A stretch of 37,887 nucleotides of DNA from Planctomycetaceae bacterium UBA4732 (GTDB taxonomy: Bacteria > Planctomycetota > Planctomycetia > Gemmatales > Gemmataceae), in assembly GCA_002404095.1 (NCBI GenBank), contig DHJA01000003.1, positions 47,671 to 85,557 on the forward strand, given 5' to 3'. Shown piece after piece: positions 8,742-15,634 of this stretch (position 1 is the stretch's first letter; each line of letters opens with the position of its first letter). The position numbers were made by a program, and so were the translations under genes. Under the pieces are notes generated by a model that made no database searches, was not told the origin of the DNA, and saw nothing but the letters and a program-made list of their open reading frames with translations.

Positions 8742-8959
8742 ATGTCGTCGTTCATCTCGCTGAAAGAGGCGCAGGCACGCTTGCCCCAAAGCATTGAGGA
8801 AATGTGTCCCGGCCAGCATCTGTTCATAACGCTGGACGATCACCCCGTCGCCCAGATCGTCCGCATGCCCCCGCGGCTTACGGAGCCCCGAAAACCGGCA
8901 GCGTCATCGTGGAAGACGACGATTCCCACCTCGAAGACTTTAAAGAGTACATGGAGTGA
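8742..8959 (+). pseudogene. Phd-type antitoxin gene with a frameshift
   Basis: The frame begins MSSFISLKEAQARLPQ, continues to VAQIVRMPP and looks like a Phd/YefM antitoxin with its N-terminal DNA-binding part. Near 8890 the frame is lost; in another phase the expected ending DDDSHLEDFKEYME and stop follow directly to 8959. That acidic DFKEYM tail is the toxin-binding end of many planctomycete Phd antitoxins. A single-base change accounts for the shift. The stop overlaps the GTG of the vapC remnant (GTGA), as in intact modules. Confidence 0.75.
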
Positions 8960-9045
8960 AATTGCTCCTGGATACGCGCGCCTTTTTATGGCACGTACTG
9001 AGCGACGCCCTGTTCGATCGGTATGGCGTCACGCGGTTGTGGTGA
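8956..9045 (+). pseudogene. VapC (PIN domain) toxin gene collapsed to 29 codons
   Basis: From GTG at 8956 the product begins LLLDTRAFLWHVL, the standard VapC opening with its first catalytic Asp, then runs directly into SDALFDRYGVTRLW, the standard VapC ending. About 100 internal codons, with the remaining acidic residues, are deleted in frame. It cannot be an active RNase. The same 3' tail occurs in copy 1 at 5101-5136. Confidence 0.8.
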
Positions 9046-9052
9046 ATCGGGG

Positions 9053-9529
9053 CCGTCGTTCAGCCGCCCCCCGTCGGCGGCGCTGTTTCTGATCCTGGTG
9101 TTTGTCGGCCTGGAGATCACGGCCCAATCGTTTCAGACGACGCCGACGCGACACTACCCGGCCCTGGCGTTGGCGGCGCTGGTGTACCTGATTACGATTC
9201 CGCTCAACGGCGTCCTCGGCGCCAACGCGCCGGCGCCCTACGCCGCGCCGATAATGCAGACGCTGCGCTGCCTGGCCAACGGCTTTCTCATTACGGGTCT
9301 GTTATGGACGGCGTCGCTGGCGTCGGAGCAGATCGGCCTGCCGTATGACGTGCTTTTGCTTGTGCAGCAGCAGCCGGGCGGCGTGGACTTCTGGAAGGCG
9401 GTGCAGTTTCAGACCCCGTACCACTGGGCGACGGCTTACGGGTTGTCGGCGCCGATGCTTTGGGGCTGTCGCGGTTCAAAACAGCGAGAAAGAAGAGGTT
9501 TTTATGATAGATTTCAAGAAAATGACTGA
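9053..9529 (+). pseudogene. Fragment of a membrane permease (NCS2/xanthine-uracil-like), copy 2
   Basis: An open stretch encodes hydrophobic segments beginning AALFLILVFVGLEITAQSFQ, then NGFLITGLLWTASLA and, near the end, FQTPYHWATAYGLSAPMLW. The order resembles the C-terminal part of NCS2/AGZA purine permeases, but the N-terminal two-thirds are absent and an internal part seems deleted. After about 9470 the frame runs into unrelated AT-richer sequence, the start of the next gene. I regard it as a remnant; the family assignment is tentative. Confidence 0.55.
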
Positions 9530-10241
9530 CAACAAAGCGTATATGAAAAGGTTATCAAAAGTAAGAAAGATTGCAGATACTCTTCTTGAAGGGCCTCGCT
9601 CGATAATGTTCCCAGAGGATCCAAAGGGCCGCAAGTTATGGCTTGAGCCGGTAATCCGGATGCGAACCCATTGGATCCCGTCGAGGGAATCTGATAGTTT
9701 GATTGTTTATACCGTCCCAAATTGCCTTGAACGAAAACCCGCGAGTCCGGTGATGGTTCGGCATACAAAGTGGAAGACGGGAATCGACTGGGAACTATGT
9801 AAAAAAGAAGAGAGGGACTGGCCGTCAATCGCTACCTCTCATTGCATATTATCTACAGATCAGATAACGTCCGTCGACGAGATGCTGCACAAACTCGATG
9901 AATCCCTTCCGTCGTTTTCCTTTCCAGTAGAGGGGCTTGACCTCCCCGGCGCGGCAGGATCTTACATTCACCCTGAAAATGCAGTCATCGTATCAGAAAT
10001 AGTCAACAACAGACTTTGCCGAATCACCCGCTTTTGCTACATTGAGCTTGCTTGGATCCCGATTGAATCCGCATGGACAAAATTGGATCGGTGTTGGACA
10101 TCGTTGTTTGAAACTCTAATGGACATCGCGCAAGTTTCAGCCCTACCAGCAACCAGCGTAGTGGAGAAATACGACACCGATCCTGCGGCCTTCGCGGAGA
10201 ATTTGCGTACGGCAGCAAAAAAGGAAGAATCGGAGGAATAA
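9504..10241 (+). CDS. Hypothetical protein, AT-richer orphan
   Basis: The ATG at 9504 follows a purine-rich AAGAAGAGG site. The 245-residue product begins MIDFKKMTDNKAYMKRL, shows no signal peptide or membrane helix, and has many Trp and Cys residues scattered through it (KLWLEP, KTGIDWELCKKEERDW). It ends in a charged AAKKEESEE tail. I do not recognise a family. Its sequence is visibly AT-richer than its neighbours and it sits across the broken end of the permease remnant, which suggests recent acquisition. Confidence 0.65.
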   Translation: MIDFKKMTDNKAYMKRLSKVRKIADTLLEGPRSIMFPEDPKGRKLWLEPVIRMRTHWIPSRESDSLIVYTVPNCLERKPASPVMVRHTKWKTGIDWELCKKEERDWPSIATSHCILSTDQITSVDEMLHKLDESLPSFSFPVEGLDLPGAAGSYIHPENAVIVSEIVNNRLCRITRFCYIELAWIPIESAWTKLDRCWTSLFETLMDIAQVSALPATSVVEKYDTDPAAFAENLRTAAKKEESEE

Positions 10242-10269
10242 AACGGGAAGAAAGGGGGCTGGAAAAGGC

Positions 10270-10304
10270 GACGTGGACCTATCGGTAGAAAATAGCTCCG
10301 CGTC
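10270..10304. terminator. Imperfect hairpin between converging genes (family F)
   Basis: Arms 10270-10282 (GACGTGGACCTAT) and 10292-10304 pair with two mismatches. The preceding CTGGAAAAGG matches that before 7821. It lies between the orphan gene and the GTPase gene, both ending toward it, so a bidirectional terminator is plausible. Confidence 0.45.
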
Positions 10305-10377
10305 ACCATCGACGACGCCCGCACCGACCTCCAACAGACGGCCGCCGTCGTCAGGACCGCCGGTTTGCCATTTCACT

Positions 10378-12843
10378 CTATTTTAGATCGACAAACGGCA
10401 TAAGGTCCGGCACTTTCGGCGCGCCGCCGTCCGGCCGCGCCTGGAGCCGCACGTCCTTCCCCTCCGCGGACGGCTTGTCCCTTTCCAGCAACGCCGGTTC
10501 CATCCGCAACGCCTCGAAGCGGTACAGCCGCGACCGGCCGCGGTCCCACCGCAACGCCTTCCGATCCGCCAGCGTCAGCGCCGCGTACAGGTCGTCGCCG
10601 GGCGCGTAGTCGAGCTTCCCGCCCGGCTCCGTCTCGAAGAGATATTCACGGTACGGCCGCTCCTCGACGCGCGCTCCTTCGCCGGATGGGTTGAACGTCC
10701 GTTCCGTCCGTGGTCCGCCGGAGGCGGGCGATAGAACTAGCCGGAGGGCTTCGCCCGTCAACGGCCGCACTTCCAGCGCGTCGGGGATAATCAGGTTTAT
10801 TGTGTTAATGTTGATCGAAAAAGTATCTTTATCCAGAAAGGACGCCAAGTCATTCACGGGTTCGGGGGCGCCGGGGTCGGCGAGGCGCGCCAGCGTCCAG
10901 GCCAGACCGCGCCAGCCGGCCAGTTCCGTCGGCGCCTCCTTGAGCCATTCGCGCACCGGCAGCCACCGGGGCCGCGTTTCCCGATCCGGCGCCGTGGGGT
11001 CGCCGGACGGCGCCTCGTGCAGCTTGAGCAACACCAACGCCCGCGCCGGTTCCAGAAGTCGTTCGTAATTCGCCCGCGCCCGTGCGCGCACCTCGGCCGC
11101 CGCTGCCGGCAACGTCCGTCCTTTCGTGAATACGGCCTCATAGTCGGGGTAGTCCGCCCGCAATTGCTGGAAGCGCTCGTCGGCCTGCTGCAACGTCAGG
11201 CCGTCGGCCGGCACCACAAACACCGGCCGCTTGCCCTTAAGTCCGTCGATCAGACCCAGCGCCGCCCCCACGTCGCGCAGTCGTTGCAGCCGGTTGCGCG
11301 ACGCCACCCATTGCTGCCGCGCCGCCGTCACGGAGCCGAACTCCTTCACGACCGCGTAGCTCAACGGCGGGTCCACGCCGGCCACCACGTCGGCGTCGGC
11401 GTGCGGCGGCTTTTTCGACGGGTCGAGTCGCTTCTCCACGTCCCGCGCCCAGCCCGTCCAGTCCAAGCCGCCGGCGGTATGGCCAGTGAACGTCCATAGC
11501 GCGTCGGCGTCGTCGTAGGCGCGCTGATACCACGTTCGGAGATCGTCAATAGCCGTTAAAAGAGCTTTCACCTCCGCCGCCCGCGCGGTCCACAGCCGGC
11601 CGGCGTCGGTGGCGTCCCAATCAGCGCGCGGCGGCGCCAACGGGCCGGCCAATTCCGCCCGGAGATCGCGCAATTCCTCTTCGGTCACGGCCTCGCGCGG
11701 CGGCGGCGTTTCCTCCAGCTTTTCCAGCCAGGGGATGTAGGTTTCCAGCTCGGACAGCCGATCTTCCGCATAGACGCGCAGGCCGGAGGGCAAGCGGGCG
11801 AAATCGGTGTCGTCATGGATCGTCCGCCATTGGTCGAGGTGCGGTCGCAGCCGTTCGGGCGAGCCGCGCAGGCGCTCCACCGCCGTCGGGGCCTCCATGG
11901 AGCGGAGGCTTTCGACCTGAATCTGCAGGGCGGACGGCGGTTGATGGAGGGCGTCGGAGGCGACCAGCGAGGCCGCCGCGACGAGCAGCGCCAGGACGCC
12001 GCCCACCGTGGCCAGCGTCATTTGCACAAGCCGATGGGCGGAATTGTCGCGCCGGTCGCGGAACGTCGCCGCCTGGTCGAGGCATTGGCGGAATAGCTCG
12101 GCCACACCATAAGGGTCGGCCGGGTTCGCTTCGGCGCCCGCCAACGACGGCCGCCAAACGGCCGTGGCCCAGAGCTGCAAGTGGATGCGGCCGAACGCCG
12201 CCGGCTGGTGCGCCGCCTCGCGCCCGGCCAGGAACTTGCGGAATCGACGGCCGATCTCGCGCTTGCGTTCCTCGATTTGCTCCAGCCAATCGGCGGTGGT
12301 CGCCCCCGGCCGAGCGATCTTGTCGCACTTGGTCAGCACCAGGAAGACGGGCAGGCCGCCGATCTCGGTGCGTTCGCCGCGATGGTGTTCCATGCGGCGC
12401 AGGAAGCCGTCGAACTCGCCGAAGTCGGCGTCGAGCCGTTCAAGCGGCGCCGAGGCGTCCACGGCCAGCACCAGCGCGTCGGCGTTGAGCATTTCCTGAG
12501 AGAGCGCCCCCGCGATGGGCGCCGGGTTTCGGATCAAGGCGTCGGCGGCGCGGCCGTCGCAATCGAGCACCACGGCGCCGAGAGGCGTGGACTTGCCTGC
12601 CGGTTCGTAATCGAAGGAATAGGAGACGATTTGATGGCCGGGTTCGGGGGAACCGTGGTGATAAACGCTGCGGCGCAGGTCGGCCAGGTTGGGCGACGGG
12701 TCGGCGATACGGCCGTCGAGAAGATGCGGCTGGCTTTCGGCCGCTTGGGCCAAGGCGCCCAGCAGCGACGATTTCCCGGCGCCGGGTAGGCCGAATAGCA
12801 CAAGCCGAAGGGGGGCCGGTGGGGCTCCCGTCATGGAGGACAT
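10378..12843 (-). CDS. Large membrane-anchored P-loop GTPase
   Basis: The 821-residue protein has an N-terminal G domain: Walker A GLPGAGKS (18-25), DxxG as DCDG (94-97) and an NKxD-like TKCD (171-174). One transmembrane helix follows (about 274-296, TLATVGGVLALLVAAASLV), then some 520 residues, probably outside the cytoplasmic membrane, with many charged and Trp residues and no domain I recognise. The layout recalls IcmF/TssM of type VI secretion (G domain, helix, long periplasmic part), but no other secretion gene is present. It is the last gene of a run with ExbB/ExbD-like genes, so it may couple GTP hydrolysis to a proton-driven envelope machine; this is inference. The start follows GAGGTG. 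Confidence 0.75.
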   Translation of the reverse strand: MSSMTGAPPAPLRLVLFGLPGAGKSSLLGALAQAAESQPHLLDGRIADPSPNLADLRRSVYHHGSPEPGHQIVSYSFDYEPAGKSTPLGAVVLDCDGRAADALIRNPAPIAGALSQEMLNADALVLAVDASAPLERLDADFGEFDGFLRRMEHHRGERTEIGGLPVFLVLTKCDKIARPGATTADWLEQIEERKREIGRRFRKFLAGREAAHQPAAFGRIHLQLWATAVWRPSLAGAEANPADPYGVAELFRQCLDQAATFRDRRDNSAHRLVQMTLATVGGVLALLVAAASLVASDALHQPPSALQIQVESLRSMEAPTAVERLRGSPERLRPHLDQWRTIHDDTDFARLPSGLRVYAEDRLSELETYIPWLEKLEETPPPREAVTEEELRDLRAELAGPLAPPRADWDATDAGRLWTARAAEVKALLTAIDDLRTWYQRAYDDADALWTFTGHTAGGLDWTGWARDVEKRLDPSKKPPHADADVVAGVDPPLSYAVVKEFGSVTAARQQWVASRNRLQRLRDVGAALGLIDGLKGKRPVFVVPADGLTLQQADERFQQLRADYPDYEAVFTKGRTLPAAAAEVRARARANYERLLEPARALVLLKLHEAPSGDPTAPDRETRPRWLPVREWLKEAPTELAGWRGLAWTLARLADPGAPEPVNDLASFLDKDTFSININTINLIIPDALEVRPLTGEALRLVLSPASGGPRTERTFNPSGEGARVEERPYREYLFETEPGGKLDYAPGDDLYAALTLADRKALRWDRGRSRLYRFEALRMEPALLERDKPSAEGKDVRLQARPDGGAPKVPDLMPFVDLK

Positions 12844-12853
12844 GGCTCACACC

Positions 12854-13129
12854 TCACGCGGCGTTACCGTCTACCCCTGCCATTAGACCGGCGACGGACA
12901 GGTCTTCTGCCAACTCCGGCCAATGTAAGCTAACTCCGCAGCCGCCGATTTCATACCGTTTGCGCTGGTCCGGACTCGCATCGCACAGCAATGGAAACCA
13001 CACCAGCGGTACGCCCAGCACCCGCCCGTCGGTGAAGGTCACACGCATCATCTCTTCATCAAATTCCACGGCCTTGGCTAAGGCGGTGGTCGGAACGTAG
13101 GCCCGCCGCGGCTTCGAGTTCATTGTCAT
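12854..13129 (-). CDS. DUF2442 small protein
   Basis: The product is 91 residues. The core VEFDEEMMRVTFTDGRVLGV, then PLVWFPLL and YEIGGCGVSLHWPELAEDL, matches the DUF2442 pattern; that family is often found beside toxin-antitoxin or accessory genes. I chose the ATG at 13129, which has AGGAGA in front; a GTG one codon earlier is possible. It ends 10 bases before the GTPase gene, so the two are probably co-transcribed. Molecular role unknown. Confidence 0.7.
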   Translation of the reverse strand: MTMNSKPRRAYVPTTALAKAVEFDEEMMRVTFTDGRVLGVPLVWFPLLCDASPDQRKRYEIGGCGVSLHWPELAEDLSVAGLMAGVDGNAA

Positions 13130-13139
13130 CACTTTCTCC

Positions 13140-13270
13140 TGGTTCCCACGCTCTGCGTGGGAACGCAGCCCGGACGCTCTGCGTCCCGAACCCGCGTGAC
13201 GCCACTGCTCGGCGCCGGACGCGACGCAGAGCGTCGCACCCGTGGGTTCCCACGCAGAGCGTGGGAACCA
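13140..13270. repeat. Composite inverted repeat, family C
   Basis: Perfect 25-base outer arms (13140-13164 and 13246-13270, TGGTTCCCACGCTCTGCGTG...) enclose perfect 13-base inner arms GACGCTCTGCGTC (13173-13185 and 13223-13235). Each outer arm is itself a hairpin (GTTCCCACGC, TCT, GCGTGGGAAC). It separates the two-helix protein gene from the DUF2442 gene inside an otherwise tight operon. Confidence 0.88.
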
Positions 13271-13287
13271 GAGGGTCTCACCCTACA

Positions 13288-13962
13288 TCACCGAGGCGGA
13301 TATTCCACATTCAAATCCGGCGCCAGTCCGGCGACCGCCTCGCGCAGCCGACTCACCCGCGCCGAACTCTTATCGGGGCTGTCGGGTCGCGTCACGATAT
13401 CCAGCCTTCGCAGAGGCGGTTTGTCGTCGATGCGCTTACGAATAAGGTCGCGCATCTCCGCCAGCGTGTGCGGGTGCTTTGCGTCGTCGCCCTCCACCTT
13501 GTAATAACGCCCTTCGCTCTTGTCATATTCACTAAGCGTCGGGTCGGTCAACACTTCGATCCGTAACACCGTCTCCGGCGGCGCCGGCTGCCCTTTGTCC
13601 GGCGGTTTGCTTGGGTCTTTTGACGCCTCGTGTTCGTCCTTCGGCGGCCCTTTGTCCGAGTCGGGCTTTATGTCGCCGGCCCCCGTGCCTTCGGTGGTTC
13701 CCGGCCCACCCAGGCCGCCCGGCCCCCAACCGCCGCCCTGCCATACCCACATCGCCGTCAACAAACCGAGCAACACGCCGCCCATAAAACGAATTGTATT
13801 CGTCGGGAAAGGCGGCAGCGGTTTCGTTGTTAGCCAGCGAGACATTAGTTGCGCGATCAGGCCAAATACAAAGGCGCCGACCGCCGCGCCGCCCACGATC
13901 GCTAGGATTTGTTCGGGCCTGCCGAAGCCTTCCCACACGGCGAATAGCGTCGGATCAATCAT
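13288..13962 (-). CDS. Two-helix membrane protein with Pro/Lys/Gly-rich linker and ExbD-like C-terminal domain
   Basis: The 224-residue product has two N-terminal membrane helices (about 18-40 and 58-76), a Gly-rich then Pro/Lys/Asp-rich linker (about 77-130, DKGPPKDEHEASKDPSKPPD) and a C-terminal alpha/beta domain of about 90 residues (LRIEVLTDPTLSE, LAEMRDLIRKRIDD, LDIVTRPDSPD). That domain pattern resembles the periplasmic part of ExbD/TolR. I do not recognise a named family. It follows the ExbD-like gene by 12 bases with a GAGAGG site, so it is probably a third subunit of the same complex. Confidence 0.65.
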   Translation of the reverse strand: MIDPTLFAVWEGFGRPEQILAIVGGAAVGAFVFGLIAQLMSRWLTTKPLPPFPTNTIRFMGGVLLGLLTAMWVWQGGGWGPGGLGGPGTTEGTGAGDIKPDSDKGPPKDEHEASKDPSKPPDKGQPAPPETVLRIEVLTDPTLSEYDKSEGRYYKVEGDDAKHPHTLAEMRDLIRKRIDDKPPLRRLDIVTRPDSPDKSSARVSRLREAVAGLAPDLNVEYPPR

Positions 13963-13974
13963 AATTCGCCTCTC

Positions 13975-14514
13975 TTATTTCGGGAACTCGACCTTGGCGC
14001 CGCCCTTCTCGAACTCCACCGGCACGCCCTCGAACCACTGCCGATACTTTTCGAGGTCGCCGCTGCGCGGGAAGCCGCTGTTGGGGTCGGGCGGATAGCG
14101 AATGACGTAATAGGCCGCGTCCGGGCCGCCGGGGCCGCTGCGATCACGGCGTATTAAGGCGCGGGCGTCGTTCTGGCTGCTCACCTCGACCGGGTCGGGA
14201 TTGCGATAATAGAGCTTGCCATTGGACGGATTAATCTCCAGCACACGCGGTGCCAATTGGGACAATACCTTATGCGTCGTCTCGCGGCGCAATTGATCCA
14301 AGCCCGCGCGGAGTTGCTGTTCTTTCTGTTCGACCGCATGTTCGCGTCGCTCCAACTCGGCCGTCTTCTCCTCCTGCGGCGCGGCCGCACCGACTTCCGC
14401 CTCGGCGGTTTTCTTGACGGCCGGCATCATCAGGAAGATGCAGAACAGCAGCGTCAGCACGTCGATGAGCGGGATGAAGAAGCGTGTCACGCTGCGTCGG
14501 GGCATTTCAAGCAT
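13975..14514 (-). CDS. ExbD/TolR-like biopolymer transport protein
   Basis: A 179-residue protein from ATG 14514, which lies behind GAGGAGG. The upstream in-frame extension overlaps the preceding gene and is unlikely. One N-terminal transmembrane helix, RFFIPLIDVLTLLFCIFLMM, carries the conserved proton-binding Asp (D18). A charged coiled-coil-like stretch follows (about 45-90, ERREHAVEQKEQQL) and then a periplasmic domain. The coiled coil is longer than in ordinary ExbD. It is coupled to the ExbB-like gene 13 bases upstream. In ExbB-ExbD, TolQ-TolR and MotA-MotB such proteins convert proton flow into motion. Confidence 0.8.
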   Translation of the reverse strand: MLEMPRRSVTRFFIPLIDVLTLLFCIFLMMPAVKKTAEAEVGAAAPQEEKTAELERREHAVEQKEQQLRAGLDQLRRETTHKVLSQLAPRVLEINPSNGKLYYRNPDPVEVSSQNDARALIRRDRSGPGGPDAAYYVIRYPPDPNSGFPRSGDLEKYRQWFEGVPVEFEKGGAKVEFPK

Positions 14515-14527
14515 GGCGCGGCCCTCC

Positions 14528-15091
14528 TCAGCGGCGGACGACCTGGGAAGCGGGAAGCGCCGCGGCCTCGTGACCATCGTGCAATTCCACCACAGCGGGA
14601 ACGGGCGCCGCGCCGCTCAAAGTGCGGATAAGGTCGCGGCCGACCAGCACGATCCAGGTGGGCAGGATGTTGACGAGGGCAGCGAACAGGCCGCTGCCGG
14701 TGGCAGTCAGGGCTGGGGCGTACAGCCGCACGATGGCGTCGAACTTCGCGTTCTCCGGCATCGTGCCGAAGGTTTGTAGAATGCCGGCCACGGTGCCAAT
14801 GAGGCCCAGTAGCGGAAACCATTCGGCGGCCTGAGCGAGATGCGTGAGCCACTTGTCCGGCCTCTCGTCAAAGGACGTGCCGCGCCAGCGCAGCGCCTGC
14901 CAGCCAAAGATCGTCTGAAAGAAGAAGAGAAAGGCGCCGAGTCCGATAATAAGACTATCGAGAGGCGTAAAGTGTCTGATGTAGAAGTCGCGGGCCTCAT
15001 TGGGTAAGGCGGCCGCGATGAGAACGGCGGCGAGCGGCGGCAGCGCGCAGAAGAACAGCGGCAGAACGGTGCGGATCAGGAAGGTGCGCAC
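14528..15091 (-). CDS. ExbB/TolQ/MotA-like proton channel protein
   Basis: I chose the GTG at 15091 (VRTFLIRTVLPLF), giving 187 residues; the longer frame would translate a palindromic repeat (15107-15160). Transmembrane helices lie at about 8-28, 40-62, 90-112 and 130-155. The two helices that line the channel in TolQ/ExbB are recognisable: FPLLGLIGTVAGI and ALTATGSGLFAALVNILP, each with the conserved Thr or small residues. The protein should form the channel ring around the ExbD-like subunit encoded next. A YbgC-type thioesterase gene lies upstream, as in Tol operons. Confidence 0.8.
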   Translation of the reverse strand: MRTFLIRTVLPLFFCALPPLAAVLIAAALPNEARDFYIRHFTPLDSLIIGLGAFLFFFQTIFGWQALRWRGTSFDERPDKWLTHLAQAAEWFPLLGLIGTVAGILQTFGTMPENAKFDAIVRLYAPALTATGSGLFAALVNILPTWIVLVGRDLIRTLSGAAPVPAVVELHDGHEAAALPASQVVRR

Positions 15092-15106
15092 AGGCGACCC
15101 CTTATT

Positions 15107-15160
15107 GTGGGGCAGGTTTCCAACCTGCCGCGAAAATGGCAGGTTGGAAACCTGCCCCAC
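15107..15160. repeat. Inverted repeat, family D
   Basis: Perfect 23-base arms (15107-15129 and 15138-15160) with an 8-base loop. Each arm contains a smaller hairpin (GGCAGGTT, TCC, AACCTGCC), the same architecture as family C. It begins directly after the stop of the thioesterase gene and may end its transcript or separate it from the ExbB-like gene. Confidence 0.88.
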
Positions 15161-15161
15161 T

Positions 15162-15542
15162 TCAACCGCGTAAGAACTCCGGCAGCGCTTGCGGCCGGCC
15201 GTCGCGGTCCACGCAGGCCAACGTGGACGACCCTTCCGCGAGCAATTGTCCCTCGCACAACACCTCGTAGCGATGGTCGATGCGGACCATCGTAGTTTTC
15301 ACCACCGTGGTCCGCACCGTCAGCAAGTCGTCGTAGCGCGCCGGCCGGCGGAAGTGGACTTCCACCTTGGTAACGACCAAGAGAAATCCCTTATCCTCCA
15401 TATCCTTATACGTCAAACCAAGCTCCCGAAGCAACTCGGTGCGCGCCTGCTCGAAATAGACCAGGTAGTTGGCATGGTGCAACAACCCCATACGGTCGGT
15501 CTCGGCATAGCGCACGCGGATGGTAATTTCGCCGGTGGTCAT
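15162..15542 (-). CDS. ybgC: YbgC/FadM-type acyl-CoA thioesterase (4HBT hotdog fold)
   Basis: A 126-residue single hotdog domain. VRYAETDRMGLLHHANYLVY carries the catalytic Asp and the HHANY signature of the 4-hydroxybenzoyl-CoA thioesterase family; FRRPARYDDLL and LLAEGSSTLACVDRDGRP complete the fold. It should hydrolyse short acyl-CoA or acyl-ACP thioesters in the cytoplasm. In Proteobacteria ybgC heads the Tol-Pal operon, and here an ExbB/TolQ-like and an ExbD/TolR-like gene follow, so the symbol is given by family and synteny. A second member of the fold lies at 33032-33451. Confidence 0.83.
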   Translation of the reverse strand: MTTGEITIRVRYAETDRMGLLHHANYLVYFEQARTELLRELGLTYKDMEDKGFLLVVTKVEVHFRRPARYDDLLTVRTTVVKTTMVRIDHRYEVLCEGQLLAEGSSTLACVDRDGRPQALPEFLRG

Positions 15543-15563
15543 GGATTCTCCACACAGGGCGCC

Positions 15564-15626
15564 GTTTAGCCGCGACCCGAAGGGGAGCGCGTTGATCTCG
15601 CGCTCCCCTCCGGGTCGCGGCTAAAC
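15564..15626. repeat. Palindromic repeat family A, copy 1
   Basis: Arms 15564-15590 (GTTTAGCCGCGACCCGAAGG...) and 15599-15626 pair with one mismatch around an 8-base loop. It lies between lepB and the thioesterase gene. Other copies are at 28333-28386 (inside a gene) and 36863-36925. Confidence 0.88.
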
Positions 15627-15634
15627 GACGCCGA

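Larger units (their letters stand above)
7873..9247. repeat. Segmental duplication, copy 2
   Basis: Partner of 3940-5346. In this copy the order is more complete: DUF1080 gene, antitoxin remnant, toxin remnant, permease fragment. It probably shows the ancestral arrangement better than copy 1. Confidence 0.8.

Noticed and set aside
10378..12843. Type VI secretion IcmF/TssM
   Set aside because: Only the layout (G domain, helix, long outer part) is similar. No TssB/C, TssK, Hcp, VgrG or ClpV gene is present and the helix number differs.
10378..15091. Zorya defence system (ZorA/ZorB are MotA/ExbB-like and MotB-like)
   Set aside because: There is no OmpA-type ZorB domain, no ZorC and no helicase-nuclease ZorD or ZorE. 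The ybgC-tolQ-tolR order fits a Tol-like origin better.
14528..15160. Longer ExbB-like protein starting at 15160
   Set aside because: The first 23 codons would be read from the family D palindrome; the GTG at 15091 fits the usual N-terminus of the family.
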